Source of the DNA: OPU3-GD-OMZ sp964515235
Lineage (GTDB): Bacteria; Pseudomonadota; Gammaproteobacteria; Methylococcales; Methylomonadaceae
Length of the DNA stretch: 6,644 nt
Direction of reading: 5' to 3'
NCBI GenBank assembly: GCA_964515235.1
Contig: CAZEVO010000058.1
Location: 1 to 6,644, forward strand
The notes under the pieces are model-generated. The model was not told where the DNA came from. It did no database searches and saw nothing but the letters and a program-made list of their open reading frames with translations. The position numbers and the translations under genes are program-made. Position 1 is the stretch's first letter; every line of letters begins with the position of its first letter. Positions 5,274-6,644 of the stretch are shown here, piece by piece.

Positions 5274-5479
5274 CTAGATTGATAGATGCACGTTATCAAA
5301 CTCACCCACAGAGAAACCTACAATGGCTAAAGTCATACCATAATGATTTTCATCGATCGCCTCATAAAATACGAGGGATAGTTAGGTGCTGTTTTATCGA
5401 CACTAATCACCGTACCCAGTCAAACTGAACACTGTCAAAACCAACAACATAAGCGTGTGAAACCAATGCTAGTCAGCAT
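5274..5479 (-). pseudogene. Remnant of a small leftward gene, frameshifted
   Basis: On the reverse strand AAAGGAG (5491-5485) stands five bases before an ATG at 5479, an excellent start, yet that frame stops after 14 codons. Protein-like sequence continues in other frames. LALVSHAYVVGFDSVQFDWV is read from 5472 up to a stop at 5409-5407. Then LVFYEAIDENHYGMTLAIVG is read in the third frame, continuing to a stop at 5276-5274. Joined with about two frameshifts and one stop, this would give a protein of roughly 65 residues, not recognised. The alternative is a true 14-residue leader peptide (MLTSIGFTRLCCWF) with chance open frames behind it. The 3' end abuts the copper-gene terminator. I favour a decayed gene, with moderate doubt. 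Confidence 0.35.
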
Positions 5480-5615
5480 ATATTCTCCTTTAGAGAGAAT
5501 AAGTAAAAGTTACAAGCGATGATCAATAGTTAAACTCGTGCTTAACTAGACGATGGTCACAAACGATCAATCTCTCAAGCATAAATAGAAACAAAACATG
5601 CTTCACGGTTATTCT

Positions 5616-5637
5616 TTTCCACAAAGTCTGTGGATAA
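5616..5637. other. Inverted pair of DnaA-box-like sequences
   Basis: TTTTCCACA (5616-5624) faces TGTGGATAA (5629-5637). The second is the exact reverse complement of the consensus DnaA box TTATCCACA, and the first differs from the consensus by one base. Four bases separate them. One exact box is expected to occur occasionally, but a facing pair is less common. There is no cluster of further boxes, no obvious AT-rich unwinding stretch beside it and no replication gene, so an origin is unlikely. A DnaA-titrating or regulated site is possible. Confidence 0.45.
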
Positions 5638-5691
5638 CCTTGAGGACAACTTGGTTAAATGAAAGCTAAGTCATTGCTGTACTTCAACCCT

Positions 5692-5719
5692 TTGCAGAGC
5701 TGACCATTTTTTATACAAT
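5692..5719 (+). promoter_or_regulatory. Possible rightward promoter antisense to the 5738-5953 gene
   Basis: TTGCAG (5692-5697) and TACAAT (5714-5719) are 16 bases apart, the best forward -35/-10 pair in this area. Transcription would start near 5726 and run antisense through the small leftward gene towards the macro-domain gene, which lacks a clear promoter of its own. This is seen by eye only. Confidence 0.3.
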
Positions 5720-5737
5720 CGTTTTTTAGAACGTGGG

Positions 5738-5953
5738 CTACTTAACGGTTACTGATTCCTTAACAAAAGGCTTTAACTTCTCTCTTATCATGCCCTCACT
5801 CACCATACCGATCAATGAATATTGATATGGCGCATAGACCACCTTTTTAACCGGTAGATCGGGCAATACATATTGAATAGATTGTTCATCACTATGCTTA
5901 GCGATAACAGCATCTTGAGCCTTCATGTGTTTTTCTATCAACGTCTCTACCAT
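5738..5953 (-). CDS. Small hypothetical protein, 71 residues
   Basis: I do not recognise this protein. It starts at the ATG at 5953-5951 with AAGGTGG four bases upstream, a good ribosome-binding site. The sequence is an amphipathic N-terminal helix (VETLIEKHMKAQDAVIAKH, residues 2-20), a hydrophobic and Pro-rich middle (YVLPDLPVKKVVYAPYQYSLIG) and a short charged C-terminal helix. There is no signal peptide or clear membrane segment, no cysteine, and lysine is frequent. It is divergent from the macro-domain gene, with 86 bases between the two starts, so they may share a control region. No terminator follows its stop. The good start favours a real gene, but its length and lack of relatives known to me leave doubt. 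Confidence 0.5.
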   Translation of the reverse strand: MVETLIEKHMKAQDAVIAKHSDEQSIQYVLPDLPVKKVVYAPYQYSLIGMVSEGMIREKLKPFVKESVTVK

Positions 5954-6039
5954 AAAACCACCTTAAAATAATTAAGTTAACAATAATCCTAATTTCTCCT
6001 CTATATTAACGATTAAAAAAGACAACATAAAAGAAATTA

Positions 6040-6564
6040 ATGATTACTTTTGCTTACCAAAATATTTTAAATTTAGATGTTGATGCCATTGTCAATCCAG
6101 CCCACACCAGCCTCTTTGCTGGCAGTGGTTTATGTGGCATTATTCACCGCCATGCTGGTCGTGAACTTGAGACTTATTGTCGTACCTTAGGCGCTCAGAA
6201 TCATGGAGATGTCGTCATTACCCCTGCTTTTAAACTCTCCCATTGTCAGAAAGTCATCCATGCCTGCGGCCCAAGATGGATTGATGGCAATCACAATGAA
6301 GAAGCCACTTTAGAAACCCTCTATACCCGAATCATTGAACTTGCAGCACAAGAAGATATTTCATCTATCGCCATTCCAGCAATATCGACAGGAATTTATG
6401 GTTTTCCATTCGAGAAGGCGACTCGAATAGCACTTAAGACCTGCTTAGAAGTAGTTAAGCAAACCCCAATGAATTTAATCTTTGTAAACAATGAATCTAC
6501 AAAACACGAAGGCTATCAGGACATATACCGTGAACTAAGTTTAAAAAAAGGTAACCAGTCATAA
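6040..6564 (+). CDS. Macro-domain protein, probable ADP-ribose-binding or ADP-ribosyl hydrolase
   Basis: This 174-residue protein is a single macro domain. VDAIVNPAHTSL (14-25) and AGSGLCGIIHRHAG (27-40) correspond to the NAAN and GGGGVDGAIHRAAG motifs of YmdB/MacroD-type deacetylases. GDVVITPAFKL (56-66) with KVIHACGPRW (71-80) and AIPAISTGIYGFP (111-123) form the rest of the binding cleft. Such proteins bind ADP-ribose and many remove it, or O-acetyl groups, in stress, NAD metabolism or toxin immunity. Key positions differ from YmdB: the adenine-contacting Asp of GDIT is Asn8, NAAN is NPAH, and the catalytic-loop Asp is Cys32. I recall related bacterial proteins with AGSG-V-C or AGSG-V-S loops, so this may be a subfamily rather than decay. 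The ribosome-binding site is weak (AAAGAAA). There is no ADP-ribosyltransferase gene beside it in the window. Confidence 0.9.
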   Translation: MITFAYQNILNLDVDAIVNPAHTSLFAGSGLCGIIHRHAGRELETYCRTLGAQNHGDVVITPAFKLSHCQKVIHACGPRWIDGNHNEEATLETLYTRIIELAAQEDISSIAIPAISTGIYGFPFEKATRIALKTCLEVVKQTPMNLIFVNNESTKHEGYQDIYRELSLKKGNQS

Positions 6565-6608
6565 GGGGAGCATTAACAAGATATTCGTAAGAACATCGAC
6601 TGGTTACC
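6543..6608 (-). terminator. Inverted repeat overlapping the macro-gene stop, probable leftward terminator
   Basis: GGTAACCAGTC (6550-6560) and GACTGGTTACC (6598-6608) are perfect 11-base inverted copies separated by 37 bases, with the macro-domain stop codon (6562-6564) inside. On the reverse strand the second arm runs straight into seven Ts (6549-6543), which fits a terminator for a leftward gene lying beyond the right edge. The long loop is unusual. On the forward strand no T run follows, so it would serve the macro gene only as a 3' stem. Confidence 0.45.
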
Positions 6609-6644
6609 AAAACTTAAAAATTCTAATTTAACTGTTCAAAAGCC

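Larger units (their letters stand above)
5480..5737. other. Intergenic region with DnaA-box-like pair and short repeats
   Basis: Together with the remnant to its left this forms a gap of 519 bases between intact genes. Besides the DnaA-like pair at 5616-5637 it holds a hairpin TATTCTC (5481-5487) / GAGAATA (5495-5501) over the ribosome-binding site of the broken gene. It also holds GATGATCAATAG (5518-5529), an exact copy of 2578-2589. No gene is visible on either strand. Confidence 0.4.

Noticed and set aside
5063..5305. Leftward 80-codon open frame overlapping the copper-storage gene and its terminator
   Set aside because: It is antisense to a certain gene and crosses its terminator, with no motif.
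6623..6643. C-terminal end of a leftward gene (seven codons with stop)
   Set aside because: It is consistent with the leftward terminator at 6543-6608 but far too short to support as coding.

Overview
The window is AT-rich bacterial DNA with short operons, Shine-Dalgarno sites and intrinsic terminators. Three proteins point to a gammaproteobacterium or close relative: a DUF445 membrane protein, a Tat-exported four-helix copper-storage protein, and a macro-domain protein of the AGSG type. I cannot name the genus from sequence alone. Roughly 2.3 kb lies in non-coding gaps of more than 250 bases, and several genes are orphans. This looks like an accessory or decaying chromosomal region rather than a core operon. 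No transposase, integrase, tRNA, rRNA or CRISPR array is visible.

Layout, left to right. The N-terminal part of a DUF445 membrane protein runs leftward off the edge (1-521). A small orphan gene reads rightward (846-1103). Two leftward orphan genes follow: a 177-residue protein with one C-terminal membrane segment (1407-1940), which has a clear intrinsic terminator, and a very basic 237-residue protein (2783-3496). Near-identical 25-base sites lie 177 and 178 bases upstream of the starts of these two genes. A rightward pair follows: an acidic, divergent HU/IHF-family protein (3844-4116) and a winged-helix-like protein (4145-4543), with a perfect 8-base dyad upstream. Then comes a Tat-exported Csp1-type copper-storage protein (4733-5218), preceded by two interleaved inverted repeats and closed by a strong terminator.

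On the right are a broken small leftward gene (about 5274-5479), a pair of DnaA-box-like sequences, a 71-residue leftward orphan (5738-5953) and a rightward macro-domain protein (6040-6564). The stop codon of the last gene lies inside a long inverted repeat that looks like a terminator for a leftward gene beyond the edge.

The genes do not form one recognisable pathway. The clearest function is periplasmic Cu(I) storage by the Csp1-like protein. The HU-like and winged-helix pair could be local DNA-binding regulators. The most interesting unexplained signal is a recurring set of TTGTC/GACAA-containing sites: the two paired upstream sites, the complex dyad before the copper gene, and a weaker copy near 2374-2460. 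They may mark a shared regulator or a family of repeat elements. This is inference by eye.
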